Assembly (NCBI GenBank): GCA_947311845.1
Contig: CAMZMU010000049.1
Coordinates: forward strand, 9,716,730-9,780,729
Direction of reading: 5' to 3'
DNA from: Poa pratensis
Taxonomy: Eukaryota; Streptophyta; Magnoliopsida; Poales; Poaceae
Length of the DNA: 64,000 bases
Position 1 is the stretch's first letter. Each line of letters begins with the position of its first letter. Below the pieces are notes generated by a model. It was not told the origin of the DNA and did no database searches. It saw only the letters and a list, made by a program, of their open reading frames with translations. The position numbers and the translations under genes were made by a program. Below are positions 1 through 11,137 of this stretch, in pieces.

Positions 1-593
1 CTTGCCCAAAAGTAAAGTTACGTAAGGGGCAAAATGCTTCTTGCTAGTTGTTGATCTAATTTTTTTCTTCTTGTTGGAGGGTGGGTGGGTAACTCTGCCT
101 ATGCTATGCATAGCCGGTCCCAAGCCGGGAAAAAGAGGAGGGACCAACACCATCCACTTACAGGGGACCCGTCGCAACTTTAATGTAGTTTTATGCTCAT
201 TGTGTTCTTTTAGAATATAAAAGGCCTAGCAACGACAAACCTCTATACTAGAAATGATTAGAATAAGATAAATCATTCAGGAGATGTAAAAAATCCCTTG
301 TATATACTAGATAGTTGATATTGATAACTAAGATTGCCACCCCCTTTTGGGCCTCGTTAGCTCATTGCTTTACCATTTTCTATCCCTTTTTGATCAATAA
401 TATGCCAAATATCTTGCTTATTGAATAAACATTAAAAACTTTTCAATTCACATGATTGGAATATTCTCTATCTCGACACTATCAAGCGTGGAGATGAAGA
501 TCTTAGGAGCCATGGATTTATTTTGATCTTTTCATGCTTCTTAGGAGTAGTTCCGTCCATGTATTTGTATTCTAATATTTTGCTTCGGTGTAA
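1..593. other. Intergenic, no gene recognised
   Basis: AT-rich intergenic sequence. I see no convincing coding frame, terminal repeat or RNA gene. Confidence 0.5.
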
Positions 594-776
594 ATGATTG
601 GCTCGTTGATCAGGATACCACTGGACATATGGCTATGGAGGTGGGTGGTGGTCTCTCCCGAGGTCATGGGTCAATGCCATCATGGCAAGTTTAAGCATTA
701 CAAGCATGGGCATGGACATGGGATCTTTGGTGGCAAGTTCAACAAGCGATATGGATCGGTTGCTCCCTCAAAGTGA
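594..776 (+). pseudogene. Fragment like a His/Gly/Lys-rich (glycine-rich) protein
   Basis: The frame at about 666-776 encodes a short tract rich in His, Gly, Lys and Phe (for example HGKFKHYKHGHGHG and FGGKFNK). This resembles the C-terminal tail of grass glycine/histidine-rich proteins that repeat HGKFKHGK. The first twenty or so residues of the frame do not look like that family and the frame is only 60 codons long, so it is probably a relic exon. A canonical donor (GTGAGT) begins at 773. The nearest good acceptor (1537-1538) does not join in a compatible frame, because a stop follows at once. The family resemblance is from memory of composition, not an alignment. Confidence 0.3.
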
Positions 777-1538
777 GTTTCTGCTAATCTGCTTCCATGA
801 TTTCGCTGTACATATTTTGGTTCTTTAGGAGTAATAATTTGTCCCTGGGTGATAAGTTGGTTTGCCAGCAATTAACTGGATGACCAACCGTAGATTGGGT
901 TTTGATAAACAACTGCAGGTTGGTCAGCATTTGAGAGCATCATGTGCAAATCATAGTGGTTTTTGAAAAAAAAAAACAGTGTTGGAGCTGTGCTCTAAAA
1001 ATGATAGGTAGATATAGGCTAATGTTGGTTCTGAAAAAATAGTCTAGTGATGGAGTTTCAAAGAATTGTAGCCTTGACTCCCTTTTTGCTTGAAACCTTC
1101 GTTTGCTAGTATTGTTTCTGAACTGTGAACTGTGATGCATTATTTTGAGACTTGTAACTGTGAATTGTGGCCATATATACATTATTCGTGTGCAAAAAAC
1201 ACAAGAAAAATTCATGTCGTTTGTTCTTGTTAAATTGCTGCCATGTGAAGTTTTTGGTGACAGTCAAAGCCTCTAAATATTCTGCGTTCACTCATCTCAT
1301 CTCAAACTTGTCACCAAATATTTCATGTTTATCCAGAGGTTTCATTGCATTCGCACTTTGACATGGTATCCTCTGACATTAATAGGAACTATTGGCTCGA
1401 AAAAATCTTGCATTTCATGTCAAGCAAAAATAACTACTAATAGCATTGCATTATGTTTTGCACAGGTACATGCAGTAGCTACGGCCATCAGAGCAGTGCA
1501 GATATTTCTTTTTCTGCAACCAGATTAGATCTTTTCAG
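777..1538. other. No gene recognised
   Basis: AT-rich stretch between two weak exon-like segments. It could be an intron of a decayed gene, but nothing in it is diagnostic. Confidence 0.35.
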
Positions 1539-1661
1539 GGACTAACACCAAGTGGTTATGTATATGCTATTGGCAAGGATGGCAAGAGCTATGAGCTGCA
1601 CCCTGATGGTAACAACTTTGATTTCTTCACGGGATTGGTGAGGAGCAAGATGGAAGCCTAG
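1539..1661 (+). other. Possible orphan terminal exon
   Basis: A pyrimidine-rich acceptor (CTTTTCAG) is followed by a 40-codon open frame ending in TAG at 1659-1661. The peptide contains SGYVYAIGKDGKSYELHPDG and ends in RSKMEA. I do not recognise it. It may be the last exon of a decayed gene shared with the fragment at 594-776, but the reading phases do not match. Confidence 0.25.
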
Positions 1662-3926
1662 CACGTCGTCAGTATAGAGATATCAGTAACACGGGGTGGA
1701 AGGTAGCAACTATCCCAGAGTAGATCAATGGCATGGAAGGATATGATTCAGATATCAGTAACATCACCTATTCACCTGCAGTCCGGTGTGTCTTATAGAA
1801 CTGAGTGTTGTTCTCCGGATGGCATACTGAAAACTCCACACGTTATGTCCATTCCAGAGGCTTGAATATAAAATGCATGTTCCTTCACGGGATCCTGCAG
1901 AAGGTGAAACTTAAACTCGGGCCTGGAGAATGAAACACAGGATTGAGCTGAATTGAATTTCTCATGGGCCAGCCAATGAGGATCAGTCTGCTGAAGAGGG
2001 AGGACAACTCTCTATTCAGAAGAAAAAAAGTTTACCACCATACATCTGAATACAAACTGTGAATCTTATTATGCGAAAGTCCTACCTGTTGCTGCACTTT
2101 AGGTGATATTACTACTTCTGCGGAAAACAAAATGAGACGCATATCACCGTCTTGTCAGGTGCATCTCACAGCGTTCCCCTGTGATATCGCAAACCCAGTG
2201 TGAGTCCTCGAGAATGGTCGTTATCGCATTGATCTTCGCGCACTAAGCATTTGACTTGGTTTTGTACTATCTTGCAGGGATGCGAAGTTGGCAAGCAATG
2301 ATTGTATGCCAAGCATCATAGTAGTAATTAGCACTCGTTTCAGCGAATCATCCGGTTTTTTTTTCTTTTGCCACGAGGATTATACTACTCAAATACTGTT
2401 GGCCCCAATTTGCTTGTATGCCCCGCTTTGACCAGTGGTCAGAATGGGCCTCAACCCCGACTGACTGAGCCTGGACTAAGTCGGTGGCGACAAGGACCCT
2501 AGGGCGCGCGAGCGGAGGGGGTATTACGACGTCGAGGTTGAGGATCCAGATCGTATACGCTATATAGTACAAAATTTAATCTTTTTATGATAAAATGCGT
2601 TTTGTTTAGCTTAAAAGGTTGCATCAATAAGACACAAGCTAAAATAGTTCGCACCCGGCCTCTGTATAGATATAATTCACACAGCCCATGAAACAAAGAA
2701 AAAAGAAAAATACGACATGTAACAGAGTATACGAGAGCCTTGTTGAAGGCCTATGGTCACGATTGTGAAGGGTTGATCCTTAGACTACGCCGTCATCCAG
2801 GTTGAGAACAAATCCCCTTGTCACTGACTCCAATCGTGTATTGTCCTCCTTAAAAATTTCTCTGTACTCCAAATGTTGTAAACATGACCACAAACAGAAC
2901 AAATGTGTACATGGTAAATGACCTGAAAAGGAGAAGTCTTACATAAAAATAAAATCGTTTCTACATAGCCAAAATTTGAGCGGAATTTGTACTTTCTTTG
3001 CGTGTACAAATCTAATCTAGTAGCACAAGACATCCCGGTTAGTTATAATCTCTATAGTCAAGTAGGTAGCGTGGTTGCCGCGCTCTTGCCTGACAGACAA
3101 TTTGTAACGATCGTATATTTTGACAGATGGCTATGTTGTATCGGTACCAAGTCACAGTAATTTGCATTGTGTTGTAAGTTCCTAACGTACATAACATATA
3201 TATTTCAATACCATGTTTTGTACATAGGGGGCATTAGGAAAAAGCATGTGATATTGGAACATGGTATTAAACTAAACCACGATACCGCTGGTATTTTAGA
3301 ATTAACCCTATTACCAAAAGGGGACCAGAAAACACCTAATAGAGGAACATTTTCTATAGCCAAACTTTTCTTGTAGAACCGATGAGAGCCATTTCTAGGA
3401 AAGAATTGCGATCGTTGTGGAAAATAACTATCATAAGGTTCTCACAACCCGTGGAGTCTAGTGGACGTGGTTTTTCTGAATAAAACTTGACTTTTCAACA
3501 AAAGATTTAAAAACTTGCATAATTCTTTGACTTATGGTCACAGTTGTAGCTAGAGCATTCCAAACACTTATATACTATCTGAACCTGTTGATTATGTTGT
3601 ACTCATCCCAATATTTATAAACCTTTGCTTAGGCTTCGGAGTAGCAGAGGAAATGTCAGTTATCCAGAAGGAAGCGAAGGATGTCTAGAACGAAGAGCCG
3701 AAACTTTCCGGTGGAGTTGAAGGAGTCAAGCACTACATCTATAATGGTGTGCACAAGCACAACGAGAAGGATTCCAGAACCCTAGATAGTGCAAACACCT
3801 GCATCAGTAGAGCATTTTTGCAGCAGCAATAGTGGACGAATAAACCGAGAGGTGTAGCCGTGTAGGTGATATCTATATTAGAGCTACGAGTTGACTTTTT
3901 GGTATTTCGGTTGAACGAAACTTACC
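1662..3926. other. Intergenic, no gene recognised
   Basis: About 2.3 kb without a supportable gene. The short frames on both strands lack family features. The stretch around 2575-2695 reads like a degraded retroelement terminus, but I could not bound it. Confidence 0.45.
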
Positions 3927-4067
3927 TCAATCTACTGAGAAAGTTCTTGAGTTTTATACGATATAGAATTGTATTCATAAAATACTATCTTGGACCCACA
4001 ATGTTTATGTTGTACCACTATTAAATTTTGTGGAATTATTTCATAAACATCAACGACTGGCATTAAA
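3927..4067 (+). repeat. Direct repeat copy 1, split by Helitron
   Basis: These 141 bases recur almost unchanged at 5760-5900. The sequence resumes after the Helitron at 5706-5753, matching 5901-5943. This copy and the one at 5760-5943 are therefore a local duplication, and only this copy received the Helitron. Confidence 0.85.
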
Positions 4068-4189
4068 TCTCTACTATATATATCAGTAAGGGTGCCGGTC
4101 GTACCTCTTGCTTCGTACGTCGCGTGACGGTCGCACGCACGGCCCAGTTAAAAAAATAACGAGGGTAGCCCATCGAGCAAGCTTTCCCT

Positions 4190-4740
4190 GGTCATATGAG
4201 GCCCGGCCGCCCGGACATCTTCTTTCTCCTTCCCAGGCGATTCCTGAGTCTATCCGTTCGATCTCCTGCCGCCGCCGCCGAGGTCTCCTGCTCGGGGGTC
4301 CCTCCATCCTCCCGCGGGTATCGGCTCCCTCCTGCCATGAGTGCCGAGGTGGAGTTCTCTCCGATCCCGTCGCCCTGGCGCTGATTCCTCGCCGCCCGTT
4401 CAGCCCCCTCGCCGTGCCGCCCGTTCCCCGCCCGGCCGGTCCCGTCACATCGCCCCATGCTCCGGCACGGCCGCGACTCGGAATCTGCGGCGTCTCTGTG
4501 ATCCTCCGTACTCGGATGGCGGCCGATCTGAATAATGGCTCTACCTTGGAAGCTGGATCCTGCTGCCTACGTTGAGTTATTGGAGGGATGCGGCCGAGTC
4601 TTGGTGTGGAGCCATGAAGAAGATGGGGTGCAGTCGTGCAGAGGCCATGGGGGCGTTCTGGCGAAGTGCAGCCGTGGGGCGCGAGGAGGAGACGTAGGGG
4701 ACGTGCCCGGGGCGTGAGGTTGGGAACAAAATATGTGCCG
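4190..4740. other. GC-rich captured segment inside Helitron
   Basis: A CpG-rich stretch with Pro/Arg/Ser-rich open frames on both strands, typical of a grass 5' exon. The frames overlap and none resembles a known family, so the coding strand is undecided. It is most simply a gene fragment picked up by the Helitron. Confidence 0.4.
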
Positions 4741-5339
4741 CGGCCGACCCAAGTCCCTGACGCCTCCGCCGTCCTGATTCTCCGACCTGACTAGCTTGCC
4801 TCCTCGATGCTATATTGGGCATTGCACAATAGTTTGATTAATGGATGATCCAGGGATCCAGTATTCTTCATACCAGTACCGTACACAAAAAATGCAAAGG
4901 GTAAGGTATCTACGCCTACGACATGATAAATGTCAGTATCTAACACACATTTTTTAGAGATTCTATGCAATCATGCATGTAAAAAAGGTTGTCGCTAGCA
5001 CTCTCCAATACCTGCTATTCTAAACAATACAGTTCATATTCTCATTATGTGATAAATTGCTATTAGTATGAAGACATGGATGCGTTATTTTGCCATCCAA
5101 ATTGGGACAGATTTAGCTAAGATGTTTTTCTTAGAGGTCACCAAAAAGCACGAGAATAACTTGTTACACTGTGAATGGACGATTACACAATAAAGGTAGT
5201 TTAATAATGAAAAAAATAACATCTTCTTTTTTCGTGTAATAAGGTACATCTATTTTGTGCCGTTTGAAAGAAAAAAATTCAAATGCTCTCGTTCTTGTAC
5301 CTCATTGTCAAAGGATTGTGCTCTAAGTTGCGGTGCCGC

Positions 5340-5660
5340 TACTGTGCTGACGCCGCGATAGAGATGACCTCTTGCTGGATGCGAGCTTGGGAGTATGAGT
5401 CTGTTGATGGACAGCGCCGACGAAGGGGCCCGGGCGTGGACACAAACGAGGCGTGCATGGCGACCGGTGGCAAGGAGGACCTCGAGCGCGTGCTTAGCTG
5501 GGTCGTGAACCTCGCGCGCCGGCGACGAGAATGAGATGATGCTGCCCTCGACCTGCACGAGTTCGCTACTTTGGACAGCGTATACATGTTTGCCGTCTCC
5601 GACTGGCCACCCCCGCTTATGGCCACTCTCATCTCTTGGCGCTTTGTCAACACATATCAA
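5340..5660 (+). pseudogene. Second captured gene fragment in Helitron
   Basis: A GC-rich block in which a plus-strand frame near 5540-5650 reads DLHEFATLDSVYMFAVSDW, a plausible piece of a real protein. The frame is closed upstream and I do not recognise the family. The base composition differs sharply from the surrounding AT-rich Helitron tail. Confidence 0.3.
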
Positions 5661-5676
5661 GTTTTTCAGTTTTTCA

Positions 5677-5694
5677 CCCGTTGCAACGCACGGG
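5677..5694 (+). other. Helitron 3' terminal hairpin
   Basis: CCCGTTGCAACGCACGGG forms a 5-bp GC stem 11 bases upstream of the CTAG end. In Helitrons this hairpin acts as the transposition terminator. Confidence 0.85.
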
Positions 5695-5759
5695 CAATTT
5701 GCTAGTTACTTTAAGATTCTTTTTATTTGTTGCAAGGTACGTCATGTCAGGCGGTAAAA

Positions 5760-5943
5760 TCAATCTACTGAGAAAGTTCTTGAGTTTTATACGATATAGA
5801 ATTGTATTCATAAAATACTATCTTGGACCCACAATGTTTATGTTGTACCACTATTAAATTTTGTGGAATTATTTCATAAACATCAACGACTGGCATTAAA
5901 TTACTTTAAGATTCTTTTTATTTGTTTGTACGTCATGTCCGGC
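5760..5943 (+). repeat. Direct repeat copy 2 (Helitron empty site)
   Basis: An uninterrupted paralogue of 3927-4067 plus 5706-5753. At 5900/5901 it shows the AAA/TTACTTT junction that was the Helitron target. It differs from the other copy by a few substitutions and a 4-base gap near 5925. Confidence 0.88.
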
Positions 5944-6130
5944 GTGCAAGAAGCTGACCAGAATAGAGGACGTTTGCCATTTGCATCTATGTTTGTTTCT
6001 GGGTTTGTTTTGTTTTGTTTACCTTGATATGTTAATTTTTTCTAGGCCGGTTTTCATTGGGATCCTTTCGTGGGTCCGAGATTCTCGCGTTTTGTCGACA
6101 AGCATGGTTCTCTTGCTGCTTGGATTTTTA

Positions 6131-6258
6131 TACTTCCTCCGTCCGGAAAAGGATGTCTTGGATTTGTCTACATTCTGATGTATTTAGACATGTTTTAGTG
6201 TACACATACACCCGAATTTGGACAAATCAAATACATCTATTTCCGTACGGAGGGAGTA
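6131..6258. mobile_element. Stowaway-type MITE (128 bp)
   Basis: The terminal inverted repeats TACTTCCTCCGTCCGGAAA and TTTCCGTACGGAGGGAGTA bound a short non-coding element flanked by TA. This is the Tc1/mariner-derived Stowaway pattern common in Triticeae. Confidence 0.9.
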
Positions 6259-7229
6259 GAAGTTTTCGTAGAAAAAATGGTTCTCTGGATGCTTTGCCTT
6301 TTGCAGGAGAAGATTTGCCAGTCCGTGTGCATGTACGAGACTCTTGGGTTCCTCTTTCGCTGGTTCGCTCTTCCGGTCCTCACTTCTGATCGGCCTTCCT
6401 TCGCCTTTGCTGGCAGGTCCACAACAAGGGCCGGCGACAGAGAAGTGTGTTCTTTAATGATTTGGAATACCGACTCTAGAACTATTTATGGGACATCATC
6501 CATGTTATCTCTTTCGTCCATTGCCATGAAAAGTACATTACTTGAGGACCCTGAAGTTGAGATTGCAAGTGAAAATTTCAAAGTGGTCACGGTCGCTATT
6601 CGGTGCATACAACCTGATCCACCGTACCATCCCACGATGCAACATGCAATCAAGGTGTTCTTTACAACTAAAGGACCTAATGATTAACTTGATTATTCGT
6701 ACACGAACATTGCCATCCCTAGCCGCCGGTCATGAATGTAAATTTAGCACATTGTGGTTGCTTCCTTTTTGTTAGAGACTGTGTTTATTACATCATCTGT
6801 ATGGCTGTTTTTCTGGTATTACCCTTATACCTTGTAATTAATTATACATGTCCTTTCTAGGTCTTGTAGCCATTGCTAGATGCTCAAGCCTTTAGCTTTT
6901 GTCATTACTTAGGGCTGAAACAAGGTCCAGTGGTAGCTTTTTCAACAAGAATGTGATGGGTATAATGAAGCATTACTTCATGTGGTTTTGGAAAGAACAA
7001 AATTGCAAATGATTATGCATATATACATGCAATTATACCATAATGCTCATGGAGTACTAGATAATCTTTTTTAGCGTGCATGCTAATACATGCAATTATA
7101 CCATAATACAACAAATTTTTGCAATGAGCTTCCCTTATTCTAATGCAGACATTGTGGCTATAAAGACATACGATGAAGGAGCGGATATATGAACATACAT
7201 TTCCACTTAGATATGCATTTTTTTCTGTA
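6259..7229. other. Downstream of P450, no gene recognised
   Basis: The longest frame (6277-6687, plus, 136 codons) resembles no family I know and begins against the MITE. A duplicated ATACATGCAATTATACCATAAT motif lies near 7022-7045 and 7085-7107. The 3' UTR of the minus-strand P450 gene should lie at the right edge. Confidence 0.4.
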
Positions 7230-9528
7230 TCACTTTGATGGTGTAGCTTTGAAGCCCATGTGTGGAATAACTCTAAGCTGAAGATTATTTCTTCTGTTTA
7301 CTGTCAAGCCAAACTTCTCAGACATGTCAAATGAAGCTAGGTTGGCTCCATCAGGAAGCATCCAGTCAAAGTGATACAACAGGTTTGCCAATGTGATGTG
7401 CACGGTAGACGTGCTGAACAACATCCCAGGACACTGTCGTCTGCCAGACCCGAAGGGAATAAGTTCAAAGTATGTCCCATAATAATCCATATTGTTGTTC
7501 TCAAATCTCTCGGGTTCAAACTCTTCAGGATTTTTCCAGCAACTTGGATCTCTAGAAATTGCGAAGATATTAACTAATACATTGGTTTCTTTAAGCATGT
7601 CATAACCCATAACTGTACAATCCTCTCTGCTCCTGCGGGGGACTAGAGGAAAGGGTGGATGCAATCTGAAAGCCTCCTTGATGACCATCCGCATGTATGA
7701 GAGTTCACCAATATCACCATTAGTAATGATAGATCGGTTTTCACCAAGCACCTCTCGAATCTCTTGTTGTGCCTTGGCCAGAGCTTTAGGATTGTTCACG
7801 AGCTCTGACATAGCCCACTCTAAAATTGTTGCTGTGGTAATCGTGCCACCAGCAAACACGTCCTGAAATGATGATATGGTATCCCTAGTTATACATCATA
7901 TTTATTGAAGTGATATTTAATAATAGTATGAAATGTAATGTATAGGCCAGTACGGAAAGTGCAAATCACTAAGGTTTTCTAATAGTGTCAGGTGATCATG
8001 ACACGATAACTTCGTAGAACTTGTTTAAAGGCTACTTTTGTCGGTCTGTTTTGTCTGGTCGTATGCCACACAGAGTATATATATAACTAGTTTGACGCTT
8101 GTCAATGCTTTTGTCCAGTCTTCGTCTACTTATCCAAGTGTGCTAAGGTATTCGTCCTGATTTTGATGTTTGTATGAAGTAAAGGAAAGGCAAGGAAACA
8201 ATGAAAATAAAAGGTCTATCATGTCAAATATACTGGGTCCATTTAATAATAGGATAAAGCATGGTTCGATTATGTCTAATATTACTTTCGTTTTATGCTT
8301 TCGCGATGTACTTGCTAAACAAAAGAATGGAAAAATTAATATTTATGTTTAGATTTATATGTTCTTCGTGTTGATAATTTGTCAAGTATTTGAAGCAAAA
8401 AAAGTTACTCCCTTGGGCCCACTTTAAGTGTCGTGGAAAAAGAGCTATCCACGTACAACTCATAGCTTAGCCCACGACAGTTATTTCACCAGGTGCTAAT
8501 TCCATGAGTAAATATGGCCAGGCATCTTTGATCTAGGCGTATTAGTTTGGATCGGATAATAACCAAATCATGCTAATACCATCGTTCTCCTAGTATATAT
8601 CCGAAAGAAAAAGGGGGTGGAATGTACTCACAAACAAGACGGCGCCTATGATCTCTGTGGTAAGGGGGAATTCCAGCGAGTCCTCTAGCTGCAGCCTGAG
8701 CAGAACTCCCAGCAGGTCCTCGTCGTCGGTGCTGCTGCAGGTGCCACCGCGGGAAGCTTTGCGCTCGTCGATGATGTCGGCGATGATGCTCTGGATGCGA
8801 CGGTGGCTCCTCCTCAGACGTCTCTCGCCGTTGCTAAACCACCGCGCTAACCGCGACGACGGGAAGAGGTCGACCAGGCAGAAACCTGCCACCAGCTCCA
8901 TCGCCACATGCAACTCACGGATGAACTCCTCCTGCCGTGTGAACTTGCCGCCGAAAGCGGCCCGACACACGACGTCGTTGCTCAGCGCCGTCACCGTCGC
9001 GCTGAAGTTGACGGTGGCGCCGGTGGAGGCGGCGGCGGCGATAGAGCGTACGAGGTTGCCCACTTCCTCGGCCTTGATTTCCTCCGAGCGCCTCACCTGC
9101 TTGGCGCCGAGGAGCTCCATGACGCAGACCTTGCGCATCTGGCGCCAGGTCTCGCCGTAGGGGGCGAAGGCGATGTCCATCCCGCGAGAGCCGAAGATCT
9201 CTTGCGTCGCGCTGCGCGGCCGGCCCGCGAACGCGAGGTCGTTGGTCTTCATGACCTCCGCCGCCGCCTCGGCATTGGAGACCAGCAGAGTGGGGACCTC
9301 GCCCAGCCTGAGGTACATCAGCGGCCCGTGACGGCGAGCCAGCTCTGCCATGGTGCGGTGCGGGAGGACGCTGACGACGTGGTGGAGGCTGCCGATGACG
9401 GGGAGAGTCCATGGCCCAGGAGGCAGCCTTTGCTTGGGCTTGTTCTCGCGAACGGAGAGCAGCTTGAGAAACCAAATCGCCAGCAGCGTGGATAGGGCTA
9501 CGAGACACAAGCTTGGCCATCCCTCCAT
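7230..9528 (-). CDS. Cytochrome P450, CYP71 clan, two exons
   Basis: Predicted membrane-anchored haem mono-oxygenase of the ER, acting with cytochrome P450 reductase. Exon 1 is 9528-8632 and exon 2 is 7862-7230. They are joined by a 769-nt phase-0 intron with donor GTGAGT and acceptor TTTCAG, the single intron usual for CYP71-type genes. The spliced product is 509 residues, normal for the family. Visible features in order are an N-terminal hydrophobic anchor (about 5-22), a proline hinge (LPPGPW), the I-helix (AGGTITT, 303-309), the K-helix ExxR (EAFR, 362-365), the PERF region (EFEPERF) and the haem loop FGSGRRQCPG with ligand Cys443. The I-helix has Ile307 where an acidic residue usually sits. 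Grass enzymes of this clan often oxidise terpenoids or other defence metabolites, but the substrate cannot be read from sequence. The frame shows no defect. Confidence 0.93.
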
Positions 9529-9597
9529 GGCAGGCAGCTGCTCAGCAAGTGCCGTAACGCTAGATGCTTTGAGTGGAAGAATGACTAGTGGGCTTGC

Positions 9598-9606
9598 CTA
9601 TATAAA
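9598..9606 (-). promoter_or_regulatory. TATA box of the P450 gene
   Basis: CTTTATATA on the minus strand lies about 70 bases upstream of the P450 start codon, leaving room for a 5' UTR of roughly 40 bases. Position and sequence suit a plant core promoter. Confidence 0.55.
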
Positions 9607-9850
9607 GCGAACTAGGTTGGACGCGGATGTTTGGCACATGGATGAGATAAGCGCCGACGAAATCCGACGGGGCTGACGAACTTGTGATGCGTGAACAAAG
9701 TAGTTTTAATTTGCTTAGGAAAATCAAATCTAAAAAATACAGTAGAAATACGATGACATTTAAGAGGGTGGTAAATGGTAAGACAATAAATAACAGTGAT
9801 GTGACGGGCTGTTCGATGAACCTCCCACCGAGTTTCATAGTTGTCAGTCT

Positions 9851-10020
9851 TTCAAGCAGACGATGTGGGTATAGGCGTATAGCTGATGAATAAAGCCCTG
9901 TAGTTTCAGCCCGGTATTATCCGTGGAGTTAGGCCTTGTTTATCCCTGGAGTATACCATTGCCATTTCAAGCAGACGATGTGGGTATAGCTGATGAATAA
10001 AGCCCTGTAGTTTCAGCCCG
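9851..10020 (+). repeat. Short direct duplication
   Basis: A block of about 55-63 bases starting TTCAAGCAGACGATGTGGG at 9851 recurs at 9966. The second copy lacks an 8-base insertion present in the first. The copies are separated by about 50 bases. Confidence 0.85.
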
Positions 10021-10207
10021 AGTAGTATGACGATAAATATAGCGTGCATACTAGATGTATATAGCGTTTGTTGGCGAATCTTTGACACATGATACAATGA
10101 AAGTGATTCCATGCGCTAATCTTTATATGCGAGTAAATCATGGTTGATCTCAAAAAAAGATTTGGCGAATCTTAGGCACACGATTTTTTTGTTCTTTTTC
10201 TTTAATT

Positions 10208-10297
10208 GCTAAATTATTTTTTGCATGTATAGGGTGCACTGGTGCACGAGAAATACTCGGGTACAGCCGCACTGCATACATGCAAAAAATAATTAGC
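10208..10297. repeat. Small inverted repeat
   Basis: GCTAAATTATTTTTTGCATG near 10208-10229 is nearly the reverse complement of 10277-10297, with a loop of about 47 bases. It may be the remains of a MITE-like fold-back. No target duplication is obvious. Confidence 0.6.
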
Positions 10298-10843
10298 ATT
10301 CAGAAAAGGTAAAAAAATCCGAATCATTTGCTGGAATCAAACATGATCGAGCACTGTAGTATTATAAGACATTCGCGTAGGGGATGACTTGTATTGTATC
10401 CTGTGTCAAAAGATATACTTTATCATACTTGATTCGTCAAAAATATTCGGCACTTTTTGACTTCGCTAGAGTTACTAAATTATTTGGTGCAAAACTGCAA
10501 ATAGAGTGCTTGGGCAACAGAGAGATAAAAATTTCCGTTTGGCATTTGCATATTTTTGGACATACAAAATCTTGCTTTTATCCAAGAAAAAAACAAATAA
10601 ACTGTGTTAATGGAATTTGATGACATTTAATGGCCCGTGGTACAAATTTAATAATAGAAAAAAATACAATATAGATGAGGGCATACGGTAGCTGGATCCA
10701 TCATGGCCGTGTGTTTAGTTGGGAAGAGGACGGTGGGATATACTCCGTGGGTGTGCCCATGGCATTTTCGCAACTAGGTTGTGCTAGAGTCGCCAAAACA
10801 ATGTTGTTAATCACACGCATGCAGTAGGCTGCCACAACAGTAA

Positions 10844-11134
10844 GGCCTTGTTTACTCCAAGAATTTTTTAGGGGATGAGAAGAGTGTGGATGAGAAGGGA
10901 TTTGGTGAACACACAATCCCCACAAATCGCCACAAATACTCTTCCCCTACAATACACTAGCATGGACTAGAGTTTTTGTGTTAGGCAAAAATGAGATGGT
11001 TGGCAGGGGATATTTGAGGATTATCCCCTCCCATCCCCTAAAATACACTAGAAATAAACAGACTAGTGGGAATTTTCCGGGATCCGGAATAATCCCTTCC
11101 CATCCCCTAAAATACACTAGAGATAAACAAGGCC
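10844..11134. mobile_element. PIF/Harbinger (Tourist-like) MITE
   Basis: Ends are GGCCTTGTTTA and TAAACAAGGCC, flanked on both sides by TAA (10841-10843 and 11135-11137). This gives the 3-bp TWA-type duplication of Harbinger elements. The right half has two tandem copies of a roughly 68-bp block containing CCCATCCCCTAAAATACACT. Confidence 0.88.
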
Positions 11135-11137
11135 TAA

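Larger units (their letters stand above)
4068..5705 (+). mobile_element. Non-autonomous Helitron
   Basis: The element starts with TCTCTACTA at 4068 and ends with CTAG at 5705. It has a short GC hairpin (CCCGT..ACGGG, 5677-5694) about 11 bases before the end, which are the structural marks of plant Helitrons. It lies between A and T as that class requires, with no target duplication. Removing it joins 4067 to 5706 and recreates the uninterrupted sequence found at 5891-5910, which proves both ends. No Rep/helicase frame is present, so the 1638-bp element is non-autonomous. Its interior holds GC-rich segments (4190-4740 and 5340-5660) unlike the AT-rich flanks, as expected for captured host-gene pieces. 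I cannot name the donor genes. Confidence 0.93.
9607..10843. other. Upstream region of P450, no gene recognised
   Basis: Presumed upstream region of the P450 gene. Apart from the short direct and inverted repeats listed separately, I see no gene. Confidence 0.4.

Noticed and set aside
4083..4822. Several overlapping GC-rich ORFs as independent genes
   Set aside because: Frames overlap on both strands, with low-complexity Pro/Arg content, inside a Helitron. Treated as captured sequence only.
6277..6687. 136-codon plus-strand ORF beside the MITE
   Set aside because: It has no recognisable family, no splice support, and overlaps repeat-like sequence. Kept only as a remark.
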